A stretch of 35,722 nt of DNA from Pseudomonadota bacterium (GCA_018820855.1 JAHJNL010000073.1:1-35722), one strand, 5' to 3'; numbered from the stretch's first letter, positions 8,922 to 16,722 are shown. Notes: a model not told the origin generated them from the sequence alone. Numbers and translations: made by a program.

Positions 8922-9010
8922 GGATTTTGTCAGAAATCAAGGTATGGGGGGAAATTTACCGCAGGCATCGAAGAGATAATCCGAGGATAAAATTTTTCCC
9001 ATTACTCAGA
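8922..9010 (-). promoter_or_regulatory. Conserved leader hairpin element, copy 1 (upstream of thrS)
   Basis: On the minus strand the sequence holds AATTTTATCCTCGGA (8994-8980), a 10-nt spacer, then GATGCCTGCGGTAAA (8969-8955). Thirteen nt later comes CTTGATTTCTGAC. The same two 15-mers, the same 10-nt and 13-nt spacings and the same trailing motif recur at 30897-30985 in front of another gene. The element folds as one long hairpin (8946-9000). The outer stem is GGGAAAATTT with AAATTTCCC (small bulges), the middle stem is CCTCGG with CCTGCGG, and the upper stem is TATC/GATG around a 5-nt loop. It ends about 70 nt before the thrS start, in the sense orientation. Its identity is unknown. Confidence 0.65.
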
Positions 9011-9054
9011 GATCAGACATAACGATCATTTCTGGATGGGTACTAGAAAAGCAA

Positions 9055-9103
9055 AGGCTAAAGAAAATACGAGGGGCAGAGCTCTCCGTATGAACTTTAG
9101 CCT
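9055..9103 (-). terminator. Terminator of tRNA-Val
   Basis: AGGCTAAAG (9055-9063) pairs with CTTTAGCCT (9095-9103), and inside it ATACG (9067-9071) pairs with CGTAT (9087-9091). On the minus strand the stem is followed by TTGCTTTT. It lies just downstream of tRNA-Val and upstream of the thrS leader, so thrS is probably transcribed from its own promoter between here and 9010. Confidence 0.6.
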
Positions 9104-9111
9104 GTTACTTC

Positions 9112-9186
9112 TGGTAGGCACGGGCGGTTTCGAACCGCCGACTTCTACCATGTCAAGGTAGCGCTCTCCCACTGAGCTACGCGCCT
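9112..9186 (-). tRNA. tRNA-Val(GAC)
   Basis: The minus strand gives a full cloverleaf. The acceptor is AGGCGCG/CGTGCCT, the D-arm AGCTCAGTGGGAGAGC and the anticodon stem CTACC/GGTAG, with loop TTGACAT giving anticodon GAC. The T-arm is GGCGGTTCGAAACCGCC. CCA is encoded at 9112-9114. Confidence 0.95.
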
Positions 9187-9362
9187 GTGTCTATCTCCCT
9201 GCTGCTAATGTGTCAGGGTCAATAAGCAGGTGATTATCTTTTTTTTATGACAGCGTTCCAAACAATCTCAAGAAAAGATAATTGTAAACACTGTCAATTA
9301 CCAATATCTGTAAATTCTGTCAAGAAAAAATATACCGGATTAAGAGCGAATGCTCAGGTATT

Positions 9363-9971
9363 TCATACCGTTTTTGATCTGCTTTCTATGGCTCTGGCCA
9401 AGGTATATTTGTCGGCATATTTGATATCCATACCCATGGGAATGCCACAAGCCAGACGGGTGACAAGAACAGGTTTGTTCTGCAGTCTGTCGATGAGATA
9501 ATTGGCCGTGGCCTCTCCAGGGACAGTGGAACTGGTAGCAATGAGAATTTCCTTGATTGTACCGCTGGCAATACGGGATTCCAATTCAGTCACTTTGATC
9601 TCGCCTGGGCCAATCCCGTCAATGGGAGAAAGGACCCCATGGAGGATGTGATAATGGCCCTGGAAAATTCCAGTCTTCTCGATAGCAAGGAGATCGCCGG
9701 CCTGTTCAACCACACAGACCAGGCTACTATCTCGCTTGGGATCCCTGCATATGGCACAGGGGTCGTTTTCGGAAAAGGAAAAACAGCAGGAGCAGAGTTG
9801 GATTGCGCTGTGTAGTTCCATCAGGGCTGCCGCCAGCTCCCGTGCCTCTGCTGCCGGTCGCCTGAGGATATTCATGGCCAGCCGTGATGCGGTCTTCTCA
9901 CCTATTCCAGGAAGTCTGGTCAGGTCCTGGGTGAGACGTTCAAGAGCAGGTGGAACTACCTGTGGTATCAT
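9363..9971 (-). CDS. recR: Recombination mediator protein RecR
   Basis: The 202-residue RecR has a helix-hairpin-helix near the N-terminus (LTRLPGIGEKTASRLAMNIL). The four-cysteine zinc finger is CSCCFSFSENDPCAIC (about residues 57-72). The TOPRIM domain follows (LVCVVEQAGDLLAIEKTGIFQGHYHILHG), then a C-terminal Walker-like segment (LACGIPMGMDIKYADKYTLARAI). RecR with RecO/RecF loads RecA at gaps and breaks. It lies 5 nt after ebfC in the conserved dnaX-ebfC-recR cluster. Confidence 0.97.
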   Translation of the reverse strand: MIPQVVPPALERLTQDLTRLPGIGEKTASRLAMNILRRPAAEARELAAALMELHSAIQLCSCCFSFSENDPCAICRDPKRDSSLVCVVEQAGDLLAIEKTGIFQGHYHILHGVLSPIDGIGPGEIKVTELESRIASGTIKEILIATSSTVPGEATANYLIDRLQNKPVLVTRLACGIPMGMDIKYADKYTLARAIESRSKTV

Positions 9972-9976
9972 AATAT

Positions 9977-10297
9977 TTACGAGAAAATATTGGAGAGACC
10001 GGGAACGTTGAGACCGCCGGTGAGTTTTGCCATTTCAGCCTTGCCCATATCTTTTACCTTGCGCAAGGCATCATTGGTAGCTGCCACGATAAGGTCCTGA
10101 AGCATTTCTCTGTCATTGTTTGAGATGATACTTTGTTCAATCTCAATGGAGAGAATCTCGCTGCGTCCACTGGCGGTTACTGTAACCATTCCGCCGCCTG
10201 CACTGCCGGTTTCGGTCTTCTGCCCTAATTCTTCCTGCAGTGTTGCCATTTTCTTCTGCATCTGCTGAGCATGCTGCATGAGGGAATTCATGTCCAT
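9977..10297 (-). CDS. ebfC: YbaB/EbfC-family nucleoid-associated protein
   Basis: The 106-residue protein shows the YbaB/EbfC pattern: an N-terminal helix (MDMNSLMQHAQQMQKKMATLQEELGQK), a glycine-rich turn and strand (GSAGGGMVTVTASGRSEILSIEIEQS), and a C-terminal helix ending in the glycine-rich tail GGLNVPGL. Members form DNA-binding dimers with a tweezer shape. It sits between dnaX and recR, the near-universal location of this gene. The 141-nt gap from dnaX contains a small GACGGT/ACCGTC hairpin at 10337-10356. Confidence 0.95.
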   Translation of the reverse strand: MDMNSLMQHAQQMQKKMATLQEELGQKTETGSAGGGMVTVTASGRSEILSIEIEQSIISNNDREMLQDLIVAATNDALRKVKDMGKAEMAKLTGGLNVPGLSNIFS

Positions 10298-10438
10298 GGG
10301 AAAATCCTTGAAATAAAACTGTTGTGGGGTTTGCGGGACGGTACCTGGTGACCGTCTTCCGCTTTCAATCTCTAAGTGTAAGACCTTGCAGGGAGCTTGG
10401 CAACTGTTGACGATAACGATTGGTTTCCGGCAGCACTT

Positions 10439-12196
10439 TTATCGGCTTCTTGGTCCCACGCGGATGTCGCCGATCTGACCGTTGAAAATTTCGGTTGCCA
10501 TGAGGACCAGTGGGTCATTGGCAAGCCTTTGTCGCAATTTGTGCGGACTGTCGTTATGCTGCGAATCTACATGTTCCTTAAGGTCAGGAGTGATGAAGCG
10601 AAGCTTAAGGTCTTTTTGGAAAAAATCCAGGACAAACTCGGTGAGGAGTTTGACATTATCTTTTTGGCGAAGCAGGGTGCAGTTTGCCGGGTCGCTGAAA
10701 CGGAGTTGAAGTTCTCCGTCAACTTCCCGGGAGCTGTCGGCTCGTTGCAGGTCCTGCGCCATCCAGAGCTTTCTGTCCTTGACATGGTCGATGAAGCCGA
10801 GCCAGTCACGCCGTACATCCCGTTGATGAGGGTGAGGGATGTGTTTTGTTGTGTGTCGGACCGGGACTGATTCTTCTTCGGGCAGAGGAGGGTGCTCGTC
10901 GGATAGGTGGGGGATAACCAGTGCTTCGCCTGAATCTGTTATGGGAGGTGGCGGTAATGTCGGTTCAGGTTCACTGGCCGGCTGGGACTCTTCCGGGGTC
11001 TGCTGTTTTTTTTTCTCCCCGACTGTATTAGATGCTGCTATGGATTTCGGGGGCTTTCTTCCTTCCAGGATACTGTCGATCTTGCCAAGAAGACTTGAGA
11101 TCGGGACTACTTCGTCAGCCTGAATGATTTTGAGGAAGCTGCTTTCCAGGGCGAGTCGAGGCTGAGAGGAATAGCGCATCTCTTCCACGCCCTTCATGAG
11201 CAGATTCAGTTTCATATGGATGGTCTGCGGGGAATGTTTCTCGGCCAGTTCACGGAAGAGCGCCAGTTCCTGTTGCGGTATGTCTATAAGTTCCTGACAG
11301 CCTTCTATTTTACATAGGATAAGAGTGCGAAATGCGGTGAGGAGATCATTTGTGAAACGTTTCAGGTCCACGCCAAAGGCAAAGGTTTCATTCAGAGCCC
11401 GGAAGGCAGTGCCTGGATCCTGTTCAAGAAGCGCTCTGGTCAGCTTGAGGATGATGTCACGGGAGACCAGGCCCAGGACCTGGATCACATCATCCACACT
11501 GATGTTGGTCTCACCATAGGAAAAAACCTGATCGAGGAGGCTGAGTCCATCACGGACAGAACCCTCAGACTCTCTGACTATAAGATTCAGTGCTGCCGGA
11601 TCAATACTGACATTCTCTTCCTTGGCCAGTCTCTGGAAATGGGTGCTGAGTTCCATGGCCGAGACTCGTTTGAGCTCATAGCGTTGACAGCGGGAGAGGA
11701 TGGTGATAGGGATTTTATGCAGTTCTGTGGTAGCAAACATAAAAAAGACATGATTCGGTGGCTCTTCCAGGGTTTTGAGCAGAGCATTGAATGCCTCTGT
11801 GGTGAGCATGTGAACTTCATCAATGATGATGATCTTATGTTTCAGGGAGGTGGGAAGGAAACGGAGTTTTTCTTTCAGTTCACGGATTTCCTGGATTCCT
11901 CTGTTGGAGGCACCATCTATTTCGTAGAGATCGAGGGCTGAGCCTGCTGTGATTTCGAGGCAGGAAGGACAGCTGTTACAGGGATTTTTTGCAGGCCCTT
12001 TTTCACAGTTAATGGCCTTGGCCATGATACGGGCCAGTGTTGTCTTTCCTACGCCCCGCACTCCTGAAAATAAAATGGCATGGGCGACCCTTTCGCGAAT
12101 CAGACTGTTTTGCAGAGTCTTTACCACTGGAATCTGACCTACGACCTGGTCAAAATCCTGCGGGCGCGATTTTCTGGCTAGGACCAAATAAGACAT
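10439..12196 (-). CDS. dnaX: DNA polymerase III subunit tau (and possibly gamma)
   Basis: The 585-residue clamp-loader ATPase has a Walker A motif GVRGVGKTT (residues 45-53), a zinc module (CEKGPAKNPCNSCPSC, 64-79), Walker B IIIIDEVHM and sensor 1 (FATTELHKIPITILSRCQR). The clamp-loader AAA+ region and collar extend to about residue 365. A proline/acidic linker separates it from a C-terminal tau region. Residues 395-397 are Lys-Lys-Lys encoded by nine consecutive A (11014-11006). Slippage into either other frame gives a stop within about 12-25 codons, producing a gamma-like protein of roughly 410-420 residues. It is the first protein gene after ffs. Confidence 0.97.
   Translation of the reverse strand: MSYLVLARKSRPQDFDQVVGQIPVVKTLQNSLIRERVAHAILFSGVRGVGKTTLARIMAKAINCEKGPAKNPCNSCPSCLEITAGSALDLYEIDGASNRGIQEIRELKEKLRFLPTSLKHKIIIIDEVHMLTTEAFNALLKTLEEPPNHVFFMFATTELHKIPITILSRCQRYELKRVSAMELSTHFQRLAKEENVSIDPAALNLIVRESEGSVRDGLSLLDQVFSYGETNISVDDVIQVLGLVSRDIILKLTRALLEQDPGTAFRALNETFAFGVDLKRFTNDLLTAFRTLILCKIEGCQELIDIPQQELALFRELAEKHSPQTIHMKLNLLMKGVEEMRYSSQPRLALESSFLKIIQADEVVPISSLLGKIDSILEGRKPPKSIAASNTVGEKKKQQTPEESQPASEPEPTLPPPPITDSGEALVIPHLSDEHPPLPEEESVPVRHTTKHIPHPHQRDVRRDWLGFIDHVKDRKLWMAQDLQRADSSREVDGELQLRFSDPANCTLLRQKDNVKLLTEFVLDFFQKDLKLRFITPDLKEHVDSQHNDSPHKLRQRLANDPLVLMATEIFNGQIGDIRVGPRSR
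11006..11014 (-). other. A9 slippery tract within dnaX
   Basis: The coding strand reads GAG AAA AAA AAA CAG. A GGGGAG sequence directly precedes the tract and resembles an internal Shine-Dalgarno stimulator. Insertion of one A leads to TGA after about 12 codons, and loss of one A leads to TAA after about 22 codons. Thermus thermophilus dnaX uses transcriptional slippage on a run of nine A, and E. coli uses ribosomal frameshifting on A6G; both make gamma. Function here is inferred. Confidence 0.6.
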
Positions 12197-12252
12197 GAGA
12201 AATAACGGGACGGAATCAGGAAAAGATCATCTGTTCTGGATGAAAAAAAGAT

Positions 12253-12354
12253 GATAGCCGGGCACCCCTGTTGCACACCAAGGGGGTCATTACCGTTGCT
12301 TCCTCCCGGACCTGGCGGAGTTCATGATCCTTAGTTGCACAGGACCCGACTATC
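12253..12354 (-). ncRNA. ffs: Signal recognition particle 4.5S RNA
   Basis: The minus strand contains the diagnostic SRP domain IV: CAGGTCCGGGAGGAAGCAACGGTAA (only partially quoted here as CCGGGAGGAAGCA). The closing stem GATAG/CTATC and the inner GGGTCC/GGTGCCC helices form one long hairpin of 102 nt. A run of seven T follows a few bases after the 3' end (ATCTTTTTTT), giving a terminator. This RNA binds Ffh and targets membrane proteins co-translationally. It lies just upstream of dnaX, a common neighbour. Confidence 0.93.
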
Positions 12355-12429
12355 AAAAAAAGAAATTCATTGATGGCAAAAAAAAGAGCGTATGCTGAAG
12401 GATTGTAACAGGTGGTAATTAATTCCACG

Positions 12430-12953
12430 GCTCTCTTTCAAACAAATCTTTATACACAGTCTGTAAAGTGGCGTCAAGAGAATTTGTATGAGGATAGCTG
12501 TCCCTGGTTAGATCAATTTCATCGCAGGTGATCCAATATTCAGGATGTGGATAAATGGAAATGGCACATGCCAGCCGGTGAGAGATATTTCTTTATATTA
12601 ATGAATGAGTGAGGATCTTGTTGAATTCAGAAGAGTAGGTATGGATAAGCTTATCGGAAGAAATAAGGAAAGTCATGGTACATAATATTATTGTTGATTG
12701 GCTTTATTTGTTCGGATTTTAAGAAAAATATCTGTGGTGCCGTGATATTTCTTTTGACTGTTACCGTTTTGTTACCTTCATAATTGTAACCTATATCTAG
12801 CAAATAGAAAATCAGGGTACGCAATACCATCGTCAATGGGTGTCTGTCTCAGGATTGCGCTGAGTTCGATATTAATATTGTGGCCCCATGTTTTTCTGAC
12901 GGTTTTCTCTTTGAGGCAGCTCGGGTTGTTTTCTGAAAAAACTGGATGGAATT
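12430..12953. other. 524-bp intergenic region before the repeat protein gene
   Basis: No convincing gene is visible. The right half is AT-rich. A TTGACT at 12754-12759 with CATAAT at 12779-12784 (19-nt spacer) could be a weak promoter for the downstream repeat protein gene. Three GTTAC/GTAAC half-sites lie in or near it (12760-12765 and 12771-12776 direct, 12786-12790 inverted) and could bind a regulator. Confidence 0.3.
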
Positions 12954-13901
12954 ATGAAAACATGTACCTGTATTTCACTTTTCTTTCGCATTATTCATCT
13001 ATCATTAGTTCCTTCCATCATTGTTTTTATGTTTTTTTCTGCTGCTGCCGGCGAAGCTAACAACGGCGATCATGTCATGACCAGAACCATGGGTGCCATT
13101 TTAGGTGATTCTGGAGCTGCCATCTCTGTAACTAGTTCTGGAAATGTTTGTACCACGGGCCACTTCTCTGGTACTGCCGATTTTTACCCAGGAGCAGAGA
13201 CTTTTAACCAGACCAGCGCAGGATCTTCTGATATTTTTATCAGTAAACTGGACATCAATGGAAACTTTGTCTGGGCCATAGCTATTGGTGGGACTTCAAG
13301 TGCTTCTGGAAACAGTATCTTTGTAGACAGTTCCGGAAACGTTTATACCATGGGCCACTTCTCTGGTACTGCCGATTTTGACCCGGGAGCAGGGATTTCT
13401 AGCCTGACCAGTTCAGGATCTTCTGATATTTTTATCAGTAAACTGGACAGCAACGGTAACTTTGTCTGGGCCATAGCTATTGGAGGAACTTCATACGATT
13501 CTGGGACTGGCATCTCTATGGAAAGTTCCGGAAGTGTTTCTAGCACGGGCCACTTCTCCGCTACTGGCTACTTTGCCACCGGAACAGGGACTTCTCATCT
13601 GACCAGCGCAGGATTCGAAGATATCTTTATCAGTAAATTGACGAGCAGCGGTAGCTTTGTCTGGGTTAAGGCCATGGGGGGAACTTTATTGGATGGTGGA
13701 ACCGGCATCTCTGTGGATAGTTCCGGAAATATTTATACCAGCGGCTATTTCTCCGGTATTGCCGACTTTGACCTCGGAGCAGGGATTATTAACCTGACCG
13801 GCGAATGGTCAGACGATATTTTTATCAGCAAGCTGATTGGCCCGGAGATTTATCCTTGGTTCATGTTTCTACCGGCTACGACAGGAAACAAGCAGCTATA
13901 A
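12954..13901 (+). CDS. Secreted repeat protein, four 65-residue beta-propeller-type (SBBP-like) repeats
   Basis: The 315-residue product starts with a hydrophobic signal sequence (about residues 1-34, ending AAAGEA). It is then built of four tandem units of exactly 65 residues (195 bp). Each unit carries a version of DSSGNVYTTGHFSGTADFDPGAG, then GSSDIFISKLDSNGNFVWAIAIGGT. The pattern matches SBBP (beta-propeller) repeats seen in large secreted bacterial proteins. Four units alone are fewer than normal for a closed propeller, so the protein may be a shortened relative. Unit 1 to unit 2 are nearly identical in DNA over long stretches. It ends in an unremarkable LPATTGNKQL. The role is unknown; an extracellular or surface location is inferred. 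Confidence 0.75.
   Translation: MKTCTCISLFFRIIHLSLVPSIIVFMFFSAAAGEANNGDHVMTRTMGAILGDSGAAISVTSSGNVCTTGHFSGTADFYPGAETFNQTSAGSSDIFISKLDINGNFVWAIAIGGTSSASGNSIFVDSSGNVYTMGHFSGTADFDPGAGISSLTSSGSSDIFISKLDSNGNFVWAIAIGGTSYDSGTGISMESSGSVSSTGHFSATGYFATGTGTSHLTSAGFEDIFISKLTSSGSFVWVKAMGGTLLDGGTGISVDSSGNIYTSGYFSGIADFDLGAGIINLTGEWSDDIFISKLIGPEIYPWFMFLPATTGNKQL
13100..13840 (+). repeat. Four tandem 195-bp coding repeats
   Basis: The GGC codon of the (G)HFS/(G)YFS motif falls at 13158, 13353, 13548 and 13743, a spacing of exactly 195 bp each time. Units 1 and 2 share long identical DNA runs (for example around CCACTTCTCTGGTACTGCC); units 3 and 4 are more diverged. This pattern indicates stepwise duplication within the gene. 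Confidence 0.85.
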
Positions 13902-13989
13902 AACGGTAAAGAAACATAATGAAAGCTATTCCAATGAGCACTTAATATGTGGTGAATTCAATTCACCCCGGAATTGTTATAAGGTTATC

Positions 13990-14293
13990 ATGAAAGAGAC
14001 ACACCTTTTGAGAACGTTGTGGACCTGTTTGATAATCATCCTGTCTTCAGTTACCATACATGCCGTAGGGTAAAGTCGTAGTGGTGCCTCTTGGCGGATC
14101 GAATGCTAAAATTGAAACGAAAATATTTACCAAAAATATTTCTGCCGGGGAGTTTAGGCCTGACTTCAAAAATCCCGGTGCTGAGCTAGGGTATACCTAT
14201 TTTGCAGGGAATGGTTATCGGATAACGGATCAATCTGAGACTGTTTCACCTGGGGTAACAACAGATCAACGAGCTGCAACACGTGAAAGGTAA
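13990..14293 (+). pseudogene. Small secreted protein gene broken by a 1-nt frameshift
   Basis: An ATG at 13990 opens a signal peptide (MKETHLLRTLWTCLIIILSS, then VTIHAV) and hits TAA at 14071 directly after a GGG codon. If one G of GGG (14068-14070) is dropped, the frame continues GKVVVVPLGGSNAK and runs to the TAA at 14291. The intact product would be about 100 residues. The GKVVVVPLGG junction after a signal peptide is a pattern I recognise from small hypothetical secreted proteins, but I cannot name a function. The second half ends in a charged, disordered-looking tail. A sequencing error is a possible alternative explanation. Confidence 0.7.
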
Positions 14294-14338
14294 AAGGAAA
14301 GAGACAGGAGTGACAACAGAGTATTTCGGAGTGAATAC

Positions 14339-14378
14339 AAAAAGCCCCATGTAATCAATCGATTACATGGGGCTTTTT
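14339..14378. terminator. Strong bidirectional rho-independent terminator
   Basis: GCCCCATGTAATC (14344-14356) pairs perfectly with GATTACATGGGGC (14361-14373) around an AATC loop, flanked by A5 and T5. It ends tRNA-Ser transcription on the minus strand and could also end plus-strand transcription from the broken secreted-protein gene. Confidence 0.9.
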
Positions 14379-14384
14379 GGCGAA

Positions 14385-14470
14385 TGGCGGAGAGGGTGAG
14401 ATTCGAACTCACGGTACTTGCGTACACACGCGTTCCAGGCGTGCACCTTAAGCCGCTCGGTCACCTCTCC
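14385..14470 (-). tRNA. tRNA-Ser(GGA)
   Basis: This is a class II tRNA with a long variable arm. The acceptor is GGAGAGG/CCTCTCC and the anticodon stem is CACGC/GCGTG. The loop CTGGAAC gives anticodon GGA. The variable arm is around TGTACGCAAGTACC, the T-loop is TTCGAATC, and CCA is encoded at 14385-14387. Confidence 0.95.
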
Positions 14471-14563
14471 GTAAATCGGAAAAGTACGTTCCGATTGAGT
14501 GCCTTTCTAAACTGTGAACAGAAATTTCGCAATCAAAAATTCAGTAGAAGAGGAAAAAAGGTA

Positions 14564-15046
14564 TTAATAAGGGGATTGGAAATTATTGCGTCTTGCCTTG
14601 AAAAAAGCTTTGAGCAGAGATGAACACTCTACTTTACAGATCCCACCGGTGATCTTAAGGTTGTGATTAAGAAGACCGTCGCTGCCGATGGCGTAACGGG
14701 AACCAGCCGCCCCTGTTTTAGGGTCAAAGGCACCAAAAACCACTCTTTCCAGGCGAGCGTGGATAATGGCACCCATACACATGATACAGGGTTCCAAAGT
14801 GACGTAGAGGGTGGCACCCGGGAGCCTGTAATTACCAATTTTTCTGGCAGCTTTACGTAGGGCAATGATTTCTGCATGGGCAGTGGGGTCGTGACTGCTG
14901 ATCGGGCTGTTCGTACCCTCGGCAATGATTTCCTCACCCATGGTAAGGATTGCGCCTACCGGCACCTCTCCCTGTTCCCCTGCTGAGTGTGCAAGGCTGA
15001 GAGCCAGTTGCATAAATGTAGTGTCGTTTGAAGTGTTATGATCCAT
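14564..15046 (-). CDS. tadA: tRNA-specific adenosine deaminase TadA
   Basis: The 160-residue (from ATG at 15046) cytidine-deaminase-fold enzyme converts A34 to inosine in tRNA-Arg(ACG). The zinc and catalytic residues are seen as HAE (His57, catalytic Glu59) and PCIMC (Cys87, Cys90). GAFDPKTGAAGS and the C-terminal helix (CSSLLKAFFKARRNN) are also typical. A TTG start four codons upstream is an alternative; neither has a clear Shine-Dalgarno. It is the likely sole member on this minus-strand unit, followed by tRNA-Ser. Confidence 0.93.
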   Translation of the reverse strand: MDHNTSNDTTFMQLALSLAHSAGEQGEVPVGAILTMGEEIIAEGTNSPISSHDPTAHAEIIALRKAARKIGNYRLPGATLYVTLEPCIMCMGAIIHARLERVVFGAFDPKTGAAGSRYAIGSDGLLNHNLKITGGICKVECSSLLKAFFKARRNNFQSPY

Positions 15047-15233
15047 AAGAAAAGACAATTTATGGGTTAGGTGACTGTTGTTAACAGTTATGTGTCGAAA
15101 ATGTTATCGTAAATGTTAAACAGATATTGCTAAATTATGAATGAAGCGAATTTTGTTTGCAAAAAAGAAAATTGTTCCGTATGTTTCACTACGAATTACA
15201 AATATGAAATCCTGAGATCTGGCTTTTTGTAAG

Positions 15234-15263
15234 TTTATTAGACCTTAGGTTACTTTATTAGAT
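15234..15263 (+). repeat. Tandem direct repeat TTTATTAGA upstream of the sigma-54 activator gene
   Basis: TTTATTAGA occurs at 15234-15242 and 15255-15263, 21 bp apart, which is two helical turns. The second copy ends 16 nt before the start codon of the activator gene. It could be a regulator binding site, perhaps for autoregulation. This is inference. Confidence 0.35.
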
Positions 15264-15278
15264 TAGTAAAGGAGCCCC

Positions 15279-16646
15279 ATGTATACTATCTTAGCGTATG
15301 CAATTCCAGAAGAAAGTCGTCATATTATGCAGACGGCTCTCAATGAAAAGGCCAGTATAGAATTTTGTTCTGATCTGGATAGTTATTTTGAAAAACTGAA
15401 AAGACATGAGTATGATACCCTCTTCCTTTTTATGGAGGATGTCGATTCAGATATGGATCTGCTGGAAAAGACTTACCAGCGTACCCCACATACTCCGATT
15501 ATTATTGTCAGTCAGGAGGAGAAGACGGAGCTGGTTGTTGAGGCTCTGAAAAACGGGGCCAGCGACTATCTGGTTCATCCGGTTTCCATAGCCCGCTTTG
15601 AGGTGGCGACGCGACGAGCCATGGAAAACAGGGCCTTGCGTAATGAGATTGCCTATCTGCGTCACAAGCAGGATATTGTTTATCATTTTGATGATGTTAT
15701 TGCCTTTAGTCCGAATATGCAACAGGTCTTGAAAAGCCTGGAAAAATTTGCCAAGACTGATTCCACCATTCTTATTACTGGTGCTACCGGGACCGGGAAA
15801 AGTTTTCTTTCGGGAACGGTGCATTACAACAGTCCGCGCCAACAGAAACCCTTTATCAAGATTAATTGCGCGAATATCCCGGAAGATCTTCTCGAGTCAG
15901 AACTTTTCGGGCATGAAAAAGGGGCATTTACCGGGGCAGAGAAGCTGCGTATCGGTCGTTTTGAACAGGCCAGCGGCGGCACTCTCTTTCTTGATGAGAT
16001 CGGTGAAATCAGCCTTGGCCTGCAAACCAAGCTGCTGCGAGTACTGGAAGAGAAATGCTTTGAACGGGTGGGAGGGAACAAGACCATTTATGCCGATGTC
16101 AGGGTGATCGCTGCTACCAATAAAGATCTGTTGGAGCAGATTAGTCATGGGAAATTCCGGGAAGACCTCTATTATAGAATTAATGTCCTGCCCATTCGCT
16201 TACCGGACCTGCGGGAACGACGTCAGTGTCTCCTACCGCTTGCGCAATATTTTTTGAGAAAATATGCAAAATCACTGAGCAGTGATGTGCGGGGATTTAC
16301 TGATCGGGCCTTGACTCAGATTCGGGAGTACAGCTGGCCCGGAAATATCAGGCAGCTTGCTAATACTATAGAACGTGCCGTTATTCTTGAAGATGACGAG
16401 TTGGTCGATACCCATAATCTTTCATTACCTTCGGAGAGAGGGAGAGGGGAAGCCACTGACAGTAGTAAAGAGGGGGCAAAGGGTTCACTGGTTGACCAGG
16501 AGAAGGACCTGATCCTCAAGGCCCTGGAGGAGTGTCTCTGGGTGCAGAAAAATGCTGCTGAAAAGCTTGGGATCAGTCCAAGATCTTTAAATTACAAGGT
16601 TAAAAAATTCGGGATTACTCATCCCCACTGGCGCAAGCACCGATAA
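15279..16646 (+). CDS. Sigma-54-dependent transcriptional activator with a degenerate receiver domain
   Basis: The 455-residue protein has the NtrC layout. Residues 1-115 form a receiver-like fold, 138-375 a sigma-54 AAA+ domain, and the C-terminus a Fis-type helix-turn-helix ([20 protein letters not shown]). The AAA+ domain has Walker A GATGTGKS (168-175), the sigma-54 contact loop GAFTGA (215-220), Walker B FLDE (237-240) and arginine-rich sensors, so it should be active. The receiver lacks the key residues. The phospho-accepting Asp position is Phe51 (DTLFLFME), the conserved Lys is His100 (DYLVHP), and the N-terminal acidic pair is replaced by Ala-Ile-Pro. AAGGAG precedes the start at good distance. 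No sensor kinase gene is next to it. Confidence 0.9.
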   Translation: MYTILAYAIPEESRHIMQTALNEKASIEFCSDLDSYFEKLKRHEYDTLFLFMEDVDSDMDLLEKTYQRTPHTPIIIVSQEEKTELVVEALKNGASDYLVHPVSIARFEVATRRAMENRALRNEIAYLRHKQDIVYHFDDVIAFSPNMQQVLKSLEKFAKTDSTILITGATGTGKSFLSGTVHYNSPRQQKPFIKINCANIPEDLLESELFGHEKGAFTGAEKLRIGRFEQASGGTLFLDEIGEISLGLQTKLLRVLEEKCFERVGGNKTIYADVRVIAATNKDLLEQISHGKFREDLYYRINVLPIRLPDLRERRQCLLPLAQYFLRKYAKSLSSDVRGFTDRALTQIREYSWPGNIRQLANTIERAVILEDDELVDTHNLSLPSERGRGEATDSSKEGAKGSLVDQEKDLILKALEECLWVQKNAAEKLGISPRSLNYKVKKFGITHPHWRKHR

Positions 16647-16689
16647 TGGCGTGAAAAACTTAATCTGCTTTGTTGTTGCGAATTTCCAG

Positions 16690-16722
16690 TCACTGCGATG
16701 TACCTTTTGTCCACCGCAGTGA
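16690..16722. terminator. Hairpin in the convergent gap between the activator gene and trpA
   Basis: TCACTGCG (16690-16697) pairs with CGCAGTGA (16715-16722), flanked by CAG/TTG-type pairing. There is no T-run on either side, so it is a weak terminator candidate, perhaps a Rho-dependent or RNA-stabilising hairpin. Confidence 0.35.

Noticed and set aside
8946-9000. Element in front of thrS read as a simple rho-independent terminator
   Set aside because: No T-run follows the stem on the minus strand, and the conserved inner sequence with fixed spacing is not needed for a terminator.
13100-13840. CRISPR-like array in the 195-bp repeats
   Set aside because: The repeats are long, in frame and fully coding, with no short palindromic repeat or unique spacers; no cas genes are present.
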